Translations under genes and position numbers: made by a program | From: Boswellia sacra | Taxonomy: Eukaryota; Streptophyta; Magnoliopsida; Sapindales; Burseraceae | DNA length: 64,000 bases | NCBI GenBank assembly: GCA_013180625.2 | Contig: SNVD02006942.1 | Location: 1,798,001 to 1,862,000 of the forward strand | Reading direction: 5' to 3' | Notes under the pieces: model-generated | Databases searched by the model: none | What the model saw: only the letters and a program-made list of their open reading frames with translations | Told to the model about the DNA's origin: nothing | Shown here: piece by piece, positions 34,264-46,978 of the stretch | How positions within the stretch are numbered: the first letter of the stretch is position 1 | How the letters are laid out: each line of letters starts with the position of its first letter

Positions 34264-36138
34264 ATGGCGAAAGACATTGAAGGGACTGAGCAAGGAGAGT
34301 TCTCAGCCAAAGATTACCATGACCCTCCTCCTGCACCATTGATTGATGTTGAGGAGCTGACCAAATGGTCCTTCTATAGAGCTCTTATTGCGGAGTTCAT
34401 TGCCACCCTTCTCTTCCTTTACATCACCGTGTTGACTGTGATTGGCTACAGCTCCCAGAGTGCCACTGATGACTGCGGTGGCGTTGGCATTCTTGGTATT
34501 GCTTGGGCCTTCGGTGGCATGATTTTCATTCTTGTTTACTGCACTGCTGGTATCTCTGGTGAGTTATTCAATCTCCTACTCCATAAATATATTCCTACCA
34601 GAACCTTAATTATAGATTAAAATAAAAAGGAAGTTTTTTTTGGGTTGCTAACTTGCTGAGAAAATGGAAGAAAAAAGAAAGATTTATGTTTTCTTTTATC
34701 TGTTTCTCTTAGGAGTGTCGAGTTCCCTTTAAGAATGAAAACAGCTTAGCTTAGTTAAGTTTCTTGTCGTTTCTTAAAAATACAACGATGGAAACTGTAT
34801 TTTTACTGCAAAAATAACTCTTATGTACTCGAACCCCTTCAAAATATTATCTCAGCTTAATAAGCTAAAAAAGTTGCATTATTTTGGCTAATTAAATGAG
34901 TTTTGCAATCGAATTTTCCATGTTGTATTACTATTATCTGTTTCCTGTCTTCTTCTTTTTTAACATTTTCTTGACAAACAAACAGAAAATTAAGCTGATA
35001 TTGAAAGTTAAAGTGTAGTTTTGTGCACCAGCTGATGATAATTTATTAACTATAAACAGGAGGACACATCAACCCGGCCGTGACTTTCGGACTGTTTCTG
35101 GGACGCAAGGTGTCACTCATCCGGGCAGTGCTGTACATGGTGGCCCAGTGCTTGGGCGCAATCTGTGGTTGTGGGTTGGTGAAGGCATTCCAGAGTGCAT
35201 ACTACAACAGGTATGGAGGTGGAGCCAACATGCTTGCAGATGGCTACAACAAGGGAACGGGCTTGGGCGCTGAGATCATTGGTACCTTTGTTCTTGTCTA
35301 CACTGTCTTCTCCGCCACTGATCCCAAGAGGAGTGCCAGAGACTCCCATGTCCCTGTGAGTACCTGATCATATCCCTTTTTAATCCGTTTTAAATGTTTA
35401 AATATATATTTTGCTCTTTTCTTTACGTCAACTTGTATTTGATTGTGAATTAGGTACAAGTCGTTTTCTTGATGACTAGCTTTGCCTATTTTTCTCTTCC
35501 CAAACCTGTTGATATGAGGGGACTATACGTACTACAAAAATTATTTTTCAAAATTGTAGTTGTGTAGGTTTTAAATGATAACTGCAGCTAATTAGGTACT
35601 GCAATCTAGAAATTTCCATGAGATTGACTAGATCAGTGAATTTTTTACATGTATCTCTGTGAATCGTCGAACACTAATTAGTTCAATGAATATGCATGAT
35701 GCAGTAGTTGGTGATTTTGTGGTAGTTATTCAATTGATTAATATTATTCATTATTTACCTTATCAAGGTCTTGGCACCACTCCCCATTGGGTTCGCTGTG
35801 TTCATGGTTCACTTGGCCACAATCCCCATCACTGGTACCGGCATCAACCCCGCCAGGAGTTTTGGAGCTGCAGTGATCATCAACAGGGAGAAAGTCTGGG
35901 ATGACCAAGTATATTCACTCTCCCTAGCTATATATTCACTTTTTTAAAAAAATTTTACCATAAGTGTGTGATTGCATAAATATATGAGTGATATTAATAT
36001 TAATTGGTTGACGTGGGTGTGCAGTGGATCTTCTGGGTTGGACCATTCATTGGAGCTGCATGTGCTGCGTTCTACCACCAATTCATTCTTAGAGCAGCAG
36101 CCATTAAGGCTCTTGGATCCTTCAGGAGCAATGCTTAA
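34264..36138 (+). CDS. PIP2: Plasma-membrane aquaporin, PIP2 subfamily
   Basis: A tetrameric six-helix channel passing water (and in some members H2O2 or CO2) across the plasma membrane. Exons 34264-34558, 35060-35355, 35768-35908 and 36025-36138 give 281 aa, normal for PIP2, with the usual three intron positions. Both NPA boxes are present (HINPAV, about 103-105, and GINPARS, 224-226). The selectivity filter His212, Thr221 and Arg227 are in place, as are the loop D gating His (SHVP, about 195) and loop B Ser (RKVS, about 117). The N-terminal DIE diacidic motif (4-6) fits ER export and the C-terminal SFRSNA contains the serines phosphorylated in this subfamily. The short N-terminus and long C-terminus place it in PIP2 and not PIP1. 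All splice sites are GT-AG. It looks fully functional. Confidence 0.96.
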
Positions 36139-38817
36139 GCTTTTAGTTGCATGATTCTGGAAATTAGAAGATGGTGTTTCCTAAAAGAATAACAATATGA
36201 GGCGTGCTTGCAAGTCTGTCTCTTGGGAGTCTCTTTAGGCAATCTCTCTAGCTTCTATCTCTTGCCTTTAGTGTGGGAATATTAGAGGGAGGATCTATGG
36301 ACCAATATTGAAATTGTAGATAAACATGCCTATGTGTTAAGGGTCTATTTTGTATCCCTTTTGAATATTTGCTTGCGTGGGGTGTACTCAAGTGGTGGTG
36401 TTATTTCTTTATCCTTTCTTATTTATTCATGTTTTGTTATTTCTCCTTCTAGCTATTTATCTCTCTTCCTTCATTTCAAAGTGATTGTGGTGTATTTATG
36501 TTGTTTACCCAACTACTCTCTAGTAAATAAAAAGTCTTTCTTAAGTCACAATCACCTCCTCTTGCTTCAATAATCACTTGTTTTAATTCATACATTAAGT
36601 TAATTAATCATCAAACTTTCTCATCACTATAAGTTCTAAATTGTTCAACATGTTCTCAATTCCAAAAACCTAACCTTTCCTTATCCTCTTTGAGTTCCTC
36701 TATGATATTGGGACAACTGTACGCTTCCCACAATCTCATGTGTTTTCAATTCAATTCTATGTCTAGTTTTCGTTTAATCACAATTTTTTAAGGTAGAATT
36801 TGGCCTTATTCTAGGCATCTTATCCTCAATTCATTAAAATATTACTAAAGGGTCATTGATCAAAGGGGCTCATTACAACCACAAATCAATTAATAATGGG
36901 AGCACCACCCTCTAGAGAGAGTGGAGTGATAACACAAACTAATGAGATGATGACGTGAGTTGGCTTTAATTTGTGGGTTGGTTTCTTGGAATTGAGATGA
37001 TGCAATTGATTCTTTGATTATCTTATAGAGAGTATAGAATAGTTGGTGGTGCGGACAAAATGAAAAGAAAATAAAGGAAAAGAAAAACAATAGTTGGGCC
37101 AATAGTTAGCCTTGAGATTCCCTTCCTTTCTTTTCCAAAAAGTGGATATTATTAGTGGAATTATTTACCTTATCGTGTCCTTAAATTATGGCTTCCAGGT
37201 CATTTTCTAAAGCTGGGTAGGTGTTTGATGATGCATATTTTGGCTTAAATTAATGGAGAAGGTTTTTTTTTTTTTTATTTATTGGCCTTGTCACGGAAAG
37301 ATATGTTTGGATACTGATGTTACTCTTGCTCTTCTTTATCTCTTTGTTTGTACGAATAATTCCATCCAACAAAGTAATATTCCAAACCATCATATTATTC
37401 AAAGCTGGTTTAATTTCTTTTTCTAATTCTCACATATACTGCATATGACCACCAAGTAGTGATTTGACACTTTTTTTTTCTCCATTTTAAACTCTCAACT
37501 AATAACTTCAGGTGATGACTTTTTTTTTTTTTTTGGTTTTTAAAAACTTCAAAATGATTAGAACTTAGTACTAGAAGTTAAATGGCATTTATCTAAGAGT
37601 TTCATATTCCTATATGAAGGGACATAGATAGATCATCCTCAATCACTCATCAAACGAAGCAATATTAGAAAAGTGAAATTACTATATAAAATAATATCCA
37701 TATCGTTCAACTAATTAATCAAAAGCCACCCAGTTTCGAATAAAATTTAAAAAAAGAAAAGGGACTATGCCCTCTTGATGATCATAGTAATCTCACTTCT
37801 TAAATTCACTAAAAGTGTGTAATAATTCCAAATTGGTCTAGTTGTAGCATTCATTGCCGTCAGTTCTACAAAAGTTAACAGCCTAACAATAAGCACTTAA
37901 TCTTTCTCTCAAGGTCAAAAGGCTCATTATGGCATTTTTTTCCCATTCCCCTCATCCATTTTCATGGTCCAGATGTTTTTCCATCCCAAATAATAATATC
38001 AAATTAAACGAGTAAAACCCCTACTTCCTCACCAAGTTAAGAAAAGCTATTTTAGCTTACTTTCCTTCCAAGCAATCATACCTTACAATCGGAGAAATTG
38101 AATTGATATTTCTCTTTATATCCTGACAGCAACGGGAATTTCCCAGAATCACAAATCTTTCAGGCTCCTTCTTTCATTTCTGGGGTAGGTAGGGCTCAGA
38201 TAGCAACTTGAACCAAAATTTTGGTGACATGTCATGAACTTGTAATGGCCACTCCCATTTGCTTAAAAAGTCAATCTCTCAATCATTCATATCATTTCAT
38301 GAAATTTTCTGTGATTGTGGTCCTTCAAGTTTGTTGTTGGCCCATGAACAACTTGCAGGCCCATGTTTTGGGATGGATAGTTGAGAACCATGCATATTTT
38401 AAAGCTTTTTCTTTTCCTTGCGTCAAATATGTTTTGTTTACCTAAAAAAAAAAAGCTGAAAAGTGTAAGTAGAATCTCAAAATTTCATCCCAAGTAACCT
38501 CTACTCCTACGTGATACTGATAAATAGATAATAAGCTGTATATATGACATGTCAATGTTAAAATGAAATAAAACATGAGAAATTTGAGACATTTCACATA
38601 CATATCATATAGAATTACTTTAATACTCTTTGAAAACCGGCCTTATTATCTTGTTTTTGACAAAGTTCAGTAAGAGTTTTACTCCAATGACTAATCTGAC
38701 AATAAAATAGAAATGTTATGACAATTTATTTTAATTAAGTTGGATGTGGTTATACAAATGTTAAGTTTATCGTAATCTTATTAATGATATGAAAATATGG
38801 GATCATACTAATGATGT
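36139..38817. other. Aquaporin 3' flank and spacer
   Basis: T-rich 3' region then 2.5 kb without a recognisable gene. Long poly-T runs at 37265-37278 and 37519-37534. Open frames at 36334-36573, 36890-37102 and 38221-38445 have no domain. Confidence 0.45.
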
Positions 38818-38818
38818 A

Positions 38819-39054
38819 CTTGGTCTCAAAATTTTGAAAAATGTCCATAAAAGTCAGGAAACTATCTATAGAAGTCAGAAACACCTATTTTCAACTTTTA
38901 TCCATATAAAAGTTAAAAATTAGCACATAAAAGTTGGAAATGGATGTTTTCGAGTTTTTTGAAATTAACATATAAAAATTAGAAATAGATGTTCCAGACT
39001 CTTTTAGACATTTTCCTGACTTTTATGGATACTACCCGAAATTTTGGAACTGAG
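38819..39054. mobile_element. Foldback MITE
   Basis: About 236 bp whose ends are inverted copies over roughly 44 bp (38819-38861 and 39011-39054), both carrying CCATAAAAGTCAGGAAA in opposite orientation. Internally, ATAAAAGTTGGAAAT-like motifs recur about four times. The target duplication is not clear. Confidence 0.65.
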
Positions 39055-40353
39055 GAGATCAATACATCCAATGCGTTGTATAGCGAAAACCTAAACTATG
39101 GGATAGGAGACTGATGGACATGAGCAGACTAAACATTTGAAGAATAGTACACATCACATGCCAGGAATTCTTTATTGCATGAAAACATGTCTTGTGACTT
39201 GGGCAGGTGAATTGCCCAAACATGTGAAGCCTCGGAGCCCATTTAACTAAAACAAGTATCTTGTGCATATGTTAAATGGGCCTCATTTGTGAGAGGGAGA
39301 GGGTCACCGTCAGAATTCACAGAATTGAGAAAGATAAAAGTGGAAAGCAATGGCGACAATAAGGTCACAATGGGAATAGCGTGAAGGATGACATGATTTT
39401 AATATTAAAGAGTGAGAGAGGAAAGCATTGATTTCAGGTATAGCAACTAGCAAGCAAGCATGCTCACTTGACCTTCGCTGTAATAATATTCAAGGCAGTG
39501 ACATAGCCCAGCTTTATGATTACAGTCTACAGATAGATAAAAGTATCCTTTGCTGATCCTCCAAGCTAAGAAACCCATGCTTCCATTACTTTACTAACAA
39601 TTAATCTCTTAAGGCTTGTTCAAGTTCATGTACTTGTAAAACAATTATGAATAGTGTTTATATACACGATGAGATAAGAGTATAATTATTTTCTACTCAA
39701 TTAGATGGGTAGTTTTAGGGTTTGTAGAACTGGCTCACATGTGACACACTATATAAAACATCATTAGGAATCGTTTAGACAGCAAATATACTGGGATTCT
39801 ATGATTAATTAACCATTGGCCCTACTCTTGTTTGTTTGAGAAGGCACTCAAGCCAAAGAGAATAAATGATTTCACGAACCATATTGAAGACCAAGCTTTT
39901 TAATATTTTGAATGACAAATATAGCCCCTTAACTCTACCAACTTCACTACAGTATCTCACAAAATCCAAGACCTCCAAGCAGGTGAAACAGTACATAAAA
40001 GAGTATACAAATATGAGAGAAGTAACAAAATTGTTCATAAGATTATATAAGGTACGGAAATATATTGTACTTAATTAGGGGAAGATAAGCATCTTGCATC
40101 GTTCCCATGAAGGATACATGAGAAGGGTAATTGAGGGATCCATTGATTTCACTCCAAGATGGAAGAGAAATCATTAATTCTCATCATTTTGTTCTATACT
40201 TTCTAACAGGCTTTTACATTACCAAAATTCTATCCCAAGCAACAACCGCATCCCAAGACACTATAAAGTTTACTCCAGATCACCCTGGAGTCTTCATGCA
40301 AACCCATTTCTGCTTTCAGCTTAAAAGTCTCTCAAAAGAAAAGTGAAACAACA
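39055..40353. other. Spacer and upstream region of 119-aa gene
   Basis: No gene supported. Open frames at 39059-39268, 39805-40038, 39866-40078 and 40131-40346 show no recognisable content. Confidence 0.4.
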
Positions 40354-40713
40354 ATGAGTCAAATAGCTTCCCTTTTGCTTATCTTCCTGTCTTCTCTAGC
40401 TTTTTTCTCCATCAATGCTAGAGCTGATCAAGACAGAGCTCCCCATGGGCTGGCTTATGAGAGCCCCATTGCTTTCTCACCATCAGCAGTTGAATTCTTC
40501 CACCCGAAAACACGACAACCCGAAGCCAAAAACCCTTGTAGTTCATCCAATTGTTCTCCATTGCCTGTAGCTGCTCAAGTTGAGGCTACACAAGCACATG
40601 ATCAAAGCCAAGCATCAACTTTCCAAAATGGTGGATGTAAAGTTGGTTCCTCTGGCGCTGCTGGCATTTTGGTTGGTTCTGCATTTCTAATGCTTTTGGC
40701 AATGAGTGTTTAA
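40354..40713 (+). CDS. Small secreted, probably GPI-anchored protein (119 aa)
   Basis: Single-exon frame. Residues 1-24 form a classic signal peptide (MSQIASLLLIFLSSLAFFSI, then NARA as a cleavage site). The mature part is hydrophilic with a HGLAYESPIAFSPSAVEFFH block, a Cys-Ser-rich stretch (NPCSSSNCSPLP) and a third Cys in NGGCKVGSSGAAG. The last 18 residues are hydrophobic (ILVGSAFLMLLAMSV) after a small-residue GSSGAA site, the layout of a GPI attachment signal. So it is likely a cell-surface protein facing the wall. I do not recognise a named family. A clear ATG, signal peptide, hydrophobic tail and absence of stops support a real gene. Confidence 0.75.
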   Translation: MSQIASLLLIFLSSLAFFSINARADQDRAPHGLAYESPIAFSPSAVEFFHPKTRQPEAKNPCSSSNCSPLPVAAQVEATQAHDQSQASTFQNGGCKVGSSGAAGILVGSAFLMLLAMSV

Positions 40714-41658
40714 GTGATCAAACGTCGAGTCAACAACAATTTGTCAGCTCACAAAAAAAGGCTTGATGTGCTCATATTTAATAACTTCTCAGTACTTCCC
40801 ACTCTTCTGTATTCTAATCCATTTCTTATATCTTATTTGTTTTCGATTTTCATCTGGGTTATGCACTGCATCTACGATGTCATTAGTGATTAACGGTAGT
40901 CTGTAAGGTTCTTGAAAACTATATGAGGATGATCTTAATAGTAATTAATGTGTCTATTTTGTCAGTTGTGCGGCAAAAAGTAAAATGGATACTAATGAGT
41001 GATTTTTTATCAACATCATCATTGCAAGCAATGGGAGACAGAAACTGTAGATCCCAGGAGTCAATTGTAATACGGATTGATGGCAATAATGCATATGTTA
41101 ATCATGTTAATTATGGCAATAAACAGATCAATATCAGAATTTGGCAGGCAGCAGAGAAAACCAAGTGGAACCAAGAAGTTGCAAAATTGGGGTGTCATGA
41201 GATGATAACTAATAACAACCCTTTACGCAACTTCAAGGACCATGATTACAAGTTTAAACAAGATGAAAAGAAAGAGAGTTGGCATCTCCTTAACAGTTGA
41301 CCGGGAGTACTAGACAGCACAAATATTTTTGCAAAATTAGTCAACTTCCACAATTTTCAACTGCACCCTATAATTAAACTTTTAAAACATCCCTTAACAG
41401 GGCAACACAGCCTGCTAACACCAATACCATAACACAAACAAAACCGCTCCAAAAGCCCGCTTAAACCACTACAAGAAAGAAAAAAAATAAATAAATAAAA
41501 CACTAAAAGAATCATCTGCAATATCAACTCATTACAAACAACACCACCATCATCACCAGCCAAAACTAATCCACCGTTGCAAACAAACCATAAAAAACTC
41601 GAAGAAAGAAAATCCAGCACCCACGGCATCAGCCCATCAGCAACTTTTGCCATTGTCA

Positions 41659-41695
<37 letters not shown>

Positions 41696-42617
41696 GCTCT
41701 TAAGGTATCAAATATGTACCCAACTCAACACCCCTTTTGTATGTTTTGATCCAAAACGGTTTTTGGGGCCTCTAAGGGGTATTAGATACTAATTTGATAA
41801 TATTATCAAATACTTTTAAGGGAATAAGAAAAAAATATTAACTGGACTGATTATCTTAACATTTCCCCTAAATTTGTCATTGAAGTTGTGTCACATCGTG
41901 TTGGACTTAGAACTTGGGCCAACCCGTAATCAAACAGGGTCCAACATTCAGGTCCCCGTGAAACTTGTATGAATGGCAAAACGTTTCATTACTGGTTTAA
42001 TCTTATATGACAGAAAACTTAACAAACAAGTACCCACCGATATCTTTTCTACTCAGTTATATGTAATTAAAGAACAAACGGTTACATCAAACGAGAGTGA
42101 AAAGCATCTATTTATTCGATGCTGTTTCATGCTGAATATTGAGATTTATACAAATCCAGTTTTTTCTTTAATTTTGATACAAAATGACATGAACTAAAGG
42201 TGGCAAGTATCACAATCTTTAAGAACAAGCCATGCAACCAGATAAGACAGTCGAAACACAACGATAGATCTTCTAACCAAAAGGTTCAACCGAAGCCTAA
42301 TATGTATATCAACCCTTAGAAATACAGGCAAGTCCCTGCTGCAATGCATCAAGTGATTTTCACAGAAACAATTCATATAGATGGGTAAATAACAATCAAG
42401 TGTCGTAACAATAACAAATGGTGAGAAAAGAATGACAAGATATTTTATTATTTAGGTCCTTGAACATGGTCTATACCCAGGATCAACTGCATGCCTCTTT
42501 ATAATTTAAATCATGAAGATAGAAAGAGATCCAGGCAAACCACAGCACGTATAAATGTCACCAAAAAAAGAAAAAAAAGGACACAGCGACATCAGTAGTT
42601 AATTCACCCCAACATCA
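40714..42617. other. Spacer with one unexplained ORF
   Basis: Holds a 125-codon open frame (40923-41300) with no recognisable domain or signal, and an (AT)n microsatellite at 41661-41691. Nothing else is supported. Confidence 0.4.
41661..41691. repeat. (AT)n microsatellite
   Basis: Uninterrupted AT repeat of about 15 units. Confidence 0.9.
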
Positions 42618-44480
42618 CTACCATCTTCGTGAACTAAGAGATTCTATCAAAGGTCCGAATGTCTGGTCAACAGCCTTGTTCCATAGGCGTGCAAAATCGG
42701 AGTGAGTTTTCTTTGCAAATATGGGCTCTGTTATCTGAAAGAAAGTTCAAAGTAAAAACTATAAGAAAATAAAGCAATGCACTAAAAGCGAGGATCATAA
42801 CTTTTTCAACAAAAATTAAGGTTGTCTTGCACCTTTACTAACAATTATGAATTTTGTTCCCTTGGATTACTAAGCTCCATAGAATTAATGGATTTCACAT
42901 TGTCATGGTAATATTATTGAAAAGATTCAACATTCACCAATGACAGCTAAAATTGTTGTAAAGCACGGTATCCATGATCAAAAATAGAACAATACAACCC
43001 AAAGTTTCTGTATAAGTCAATATCTATGATCTGAATATATATATTGACAAGCTTTGCACTATGATACAGAATAGAGGAATTAAATACATTTAAAAGAAAA
43101 ATTCTAGCTGAAAGATTTCATTCCACTATGGTCTCACATCATTTCTTCATATCTCACTTCACAACATGAAATCAATTGCATCATCTAAGCACGGAATTGC
43201 TTGATGAAAAAATCGAGAATCATCTCATTTCCATAATCACTTTAACCTGTCTCATAGAGTGCCCAAATTTTGACAGATGAAGAAATATTAGTCACTCAGG
43301 AAAACTCCACCCCAACATCATCATTCCAATTCACAATGTTCTAGGAAAACATGATTTCCTTCTCAAGGTCACAACCTGTGCTTGTATAGTCCTGAACTAC
43401 AAATTTTCTTCTTTGTGAAGGATGTGGAAAAGCTAAATACTGATACTGACACTATGTCTAGGAATACGGATACTGACAGCAAATAATGTTGAGAGCATTC
43501 AGGATTACTAATACAGCTCCAAAACAAATCTAATCCATGTCAATTCATAAGATGTGTGGAAAAATAGTAGAGTTACAAATTTGAGAATGTTGAAGGCTTC
43601 AGACAAGCATCAGATAAATGTGCGCAAATAAGGTGGTAGAATGCTGAAACAGTTATCCAATATAAATGTTTCCAGCTAAATTCTGACATCGAGTTAGAAT
43701 TCAACATATCTGAACAGCTGCTTCCCTCTCATCTAAACTTATCTTCATATATATACAAAAACAGAATGTTAAAAATCCAACCCAGATGTTCCTTCTCTTA
43801 CAGATCTCTTCATACTTGCCCAACACCAATAACTGTACCATTAAAGATGCCTCCACATCTCCCATTTCTAACCTATTATGTACGTAGTTTTCAAGAAAAA
43901 TTAGAGCATGTCAACAAATTTCAAACATATTTTGCAATTATAGGTTATTTAAGTAGAGCACTTAAACATAATTAAACTAGAAAACCTCAAAGAAGCACAT
44001 AGCTACAAAACCAAATAAAATAGGGAGAAACTTGAAAAATATTATAATGGAAAACCTTAGAAACATAAAAACACCAAAAGGGCCGTCATAAAATAATAAT
44101 ACCAAAAAGAATTATCAATTATAAACAACAAGTAAACATTTTTAGGGTTTCAGATACCAAGAACCAAGGAGCGATTACAAAAGCAAAAAAGCGTTGAAAA
44201 ATGTACCTGGGATTTGGAAGGAACTTGAGATTGGTCTACAATGGAATTATAGATGCGTTTGCGTTGCTCAAAAACAACTATTCCCATAATTGCGCTACCC
44301 AGTGCCGCACCAAGCAATCGCTCCTGCAATCACAACCAACACAGAGAGAAAAAAAAAAAAAATTAATACATTGTATTAAATAACATAATTTCATTAAACA
44401 AGAAAATAAAATAAAAAGATCAAATGAATGGATTCATTGATATAGAAACAGAGGATTGCCTGAGCTAGAATGCTAATCAT
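42618..44480 (-). CDS. Small single-pass membrane protein (84 aa), three exons, GC-AG first intron
   Basis: On the minus strand, exons 44460-44480, 44207-44323 and 42618-42734 join to 84 aa: MISILAQ, then ERLLGAALGSAIMGIVVFEQ, a basic and hydrophilic stretch, and a C-terminal block with FARLWNKAVDQTFGPLIESL ending SSRRW. Residues about 10-26 form one hydrophobic helix. Intron 2 is GTACAT...CAG (1,472 bp). Intron 1 starts CAG|GCAATC and ends GCAG, a GC-AG intron. Phases match throughout. I do not recognise a named family. The layout (N-terminal helix, conserved W-N near the C-terminus) loosely recalls small mitochondrial inner-membrane MICOS subunits, a speculation only. The start in exon 1 rests on the GC donor and is less certain than exons 2 and 3. 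Confidence 0.72.
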
Positions 44481-46900
44481 TTTTTTTTTTTTTTGGGGAA
44501 TGTTGTGAGATTGTTGGAAGAGACATGGAATTATTTGGAGTCATGCTCTGTTGCCACAGTTGCCAGGAGAATACTGGACCCGGCCCAGGCCCAATACGGA
44601 CCTTCATTCCCTCTCGCCATTTCTCGTTGGGTTCATTGGCGTGTGATTCTAGGACACTTAACCCATTTTTTTAAGGTAACTGGTTTTTGCTTAGGTGGGT
44701 GTACTTGGCAACCCCCTCTGTGGCATAATTTCCAGGGTCATCTTTAAGCTTATTGTTCTTATCCTATTTAATGCTTACCACTTTAATTTAACTTTCTGTT
44801 TTAGATTTCTTAACATGTTTTTATCTTTAAATTTAAGGTTTTAGGTCAATTTATTTCTTTATGTAATGTCAAAATAAAAATACCAAACATCATATGTTTA
44901 ATTTCAATAAATTGACTGTGTTTGAGTTTGACTCATATGAGTCCTTAGTATAATGATAAGGATGCATTGAAGATCTAAGTTTTTGAATAATAATAATCTT
45001 TTCAAATTATATCTCAAATTTTGTATCATGATGTGTATTTAATACAGGCTTGTCAAGTAAATGATGTGATGATATAACGAGTAATATAATAACTTCAATT
45101 TTATATAATGTCATTCGGAATACATGATTTTGTGATTATTTTTAGGATGTGTATCATTACTTTAAAATATTATAGTTAACCTTTCACCTAATAACTCAGT
45201 TGATTTAATAATATTTATTATAATGAGAATCTATTGAAATGATTACATTAAATAAACCATTAGAAAATGGAAATTACTAGAAAATTAATCGGAAATAGTA
45301 TTATTTTTACCAACCTTAATAGAAACTAATGTGACATTACTTATCTATTTACGTCTTATTACTCTTCATTAAATAAATTAATTTTACATATTCATCACTC
45401 TATTTTTCTTATAATACACCAGTTTTGATATAAAAGTTAGTATGTAAAGTTTATAAACTAGCATTATTTAATTGATCGGATCTATTTTAGATATATTAAG
45501 TAAGAATATGAATATATATGATTACATTGATAATTGATCATTTTGGTGTTGTTGCCTCCACGTATTTACATGATCATGAAATGTCAATGATGGTAAGCCG
45601 CTAAGGTAGCTTTGGTTGAATGAATAAATTAGCGTGGAAGAGGAAGAGAGGAAGAGATGTAATGGCGTGGAGTGGTTACATGTGAATGCTCTGCCGACGC
45701 CTCCATCATATTCATAGGCTCTCATGTGAATGTCACTCTTTCCAACTTTCGAAATGGTTCTTCTCTCTTGGCTTCCTTTTTCTACAAAGACTGAGAGAAA
45801 ACATCTCAAACGTCCGTTAATATGAAAATCCACTGTCAACCAATCCTCAAAAGTCGAGATAAAATTCGATGAATTTAAGATCCTAATTCAAACTAACTTG
45901 GGAGGGATTAGCGAGCCTCCTCATCCTGTGTGTGATATTTCTGTGCAAGTAGACCCACCAACAGTATTTTCATGCTACACTGTCTCCTACCTTGCTTTAT
46001 TTTCACTTTCACGTTGCATTTTCATCCTATAATTACTCCAAATGTCGGACATTTTCCATTTTCCACCCATACATTCTACATTAAATTTTAGCTAAAAAGT
46101 CAAACCGAAAATTTGATTTCACTCACAGTATACTATTCTTTTCCCAAACTTATCTCGAATCTCATCTAAAGTGTTATGTTAAAGTAAAATGACGAAATAA
46201 TGTGTTAAATATTACAACATTTCATGAGTAAACCTATTCTTTCCAAAAGCTTACCCCAAATCCCATTTAAATAATTTGTAAAACAATATAACATTACCAA
46301 ATTACTTATTACATCTTTCTCTCGTCTATTCAACAAGTGAACATATCGTTTTGGCGCCTATAGAATAGAATTTGTGATAATATTTTGAAAAGACAATATT
46401 ATCAGTAAACTTAAGTAAACTAAAAAATAATCTAATCAATTATTACTCAGCAGAAACATAAAAAAAAGCATGGTATTATGTTGGCATTTAAGTTAGAGAC
46501 TACAATAGCATGATGAAATGTATGATTGACTGATTAAACTTGGAAGATATGGGTTATGTGCATTTACATGTAGAGAGCTTAGCTGCTAAGCTTACTGATT
46601 AGCCACACATCAAAATGGTCCATCAGAAATGGCATTATAGTCATTGAATTTGAAGATGATGAGTTATTTAGTTTCGAATTTCATGGCATGTGAAGAGGAG
46701 CCGGAAAAGCAAACTCCGTGTTGAAGAACAGAAGTTGTATTAACATTCGGTCCCATTTGAAATATTGTACATGCATTAAATGTACGTAATCGTCTTTAGC
46801 TGCTTTTTGAGAAGTCTTTCTGCCTGTGGAACTGTGAAAAAACTTTCTCCAGTAAGCTTACCAAAAAGCTGCTTTGTTCTTATGTTGATGATGTCCTCTT
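44481..46900. other. Spacer, divergent upstream regions
   Basis: Begins with a poly-A/T tract at 44480-44495 in the leader of the minus-strand gene. An 84-codon frame at 44493-44747 lies in that promoter and shows no domain. The rest is AT-rich and without a supported gene. Confidence 0.4.
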
Positions 46901-46937
46901 CAGCTTTGTTGCTTGCAGGGTTTGGACAGCTTTAATG

Positions 46938-46940
<3 letters not shown>

Positions 46941-46975
<35 letters not shown>
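46941..46975 (+). repeat. (CT)n microsatellite
   Basis: Seventeen or so CT units followed by AC. Such tracts are common in plant 5' leaders, and it lies about 2.9 kb upstream of the first kinase exon I can place. Confidence 0.9.

Positions 46976-46978
<3 letters not shown>

Noticed and set aside
40923..41300. 125-codon plus-strand ORF
   Set aside because: Has a real ATG but no domain, signal or repeat partner, and lies just after another gene's end. Expression or homology would be needed to call it.
44493..44747. 84-codon ORF
   Set aside because: Lies in the leader/promoter of the minus-strand 84-aa gene and resembles no family.
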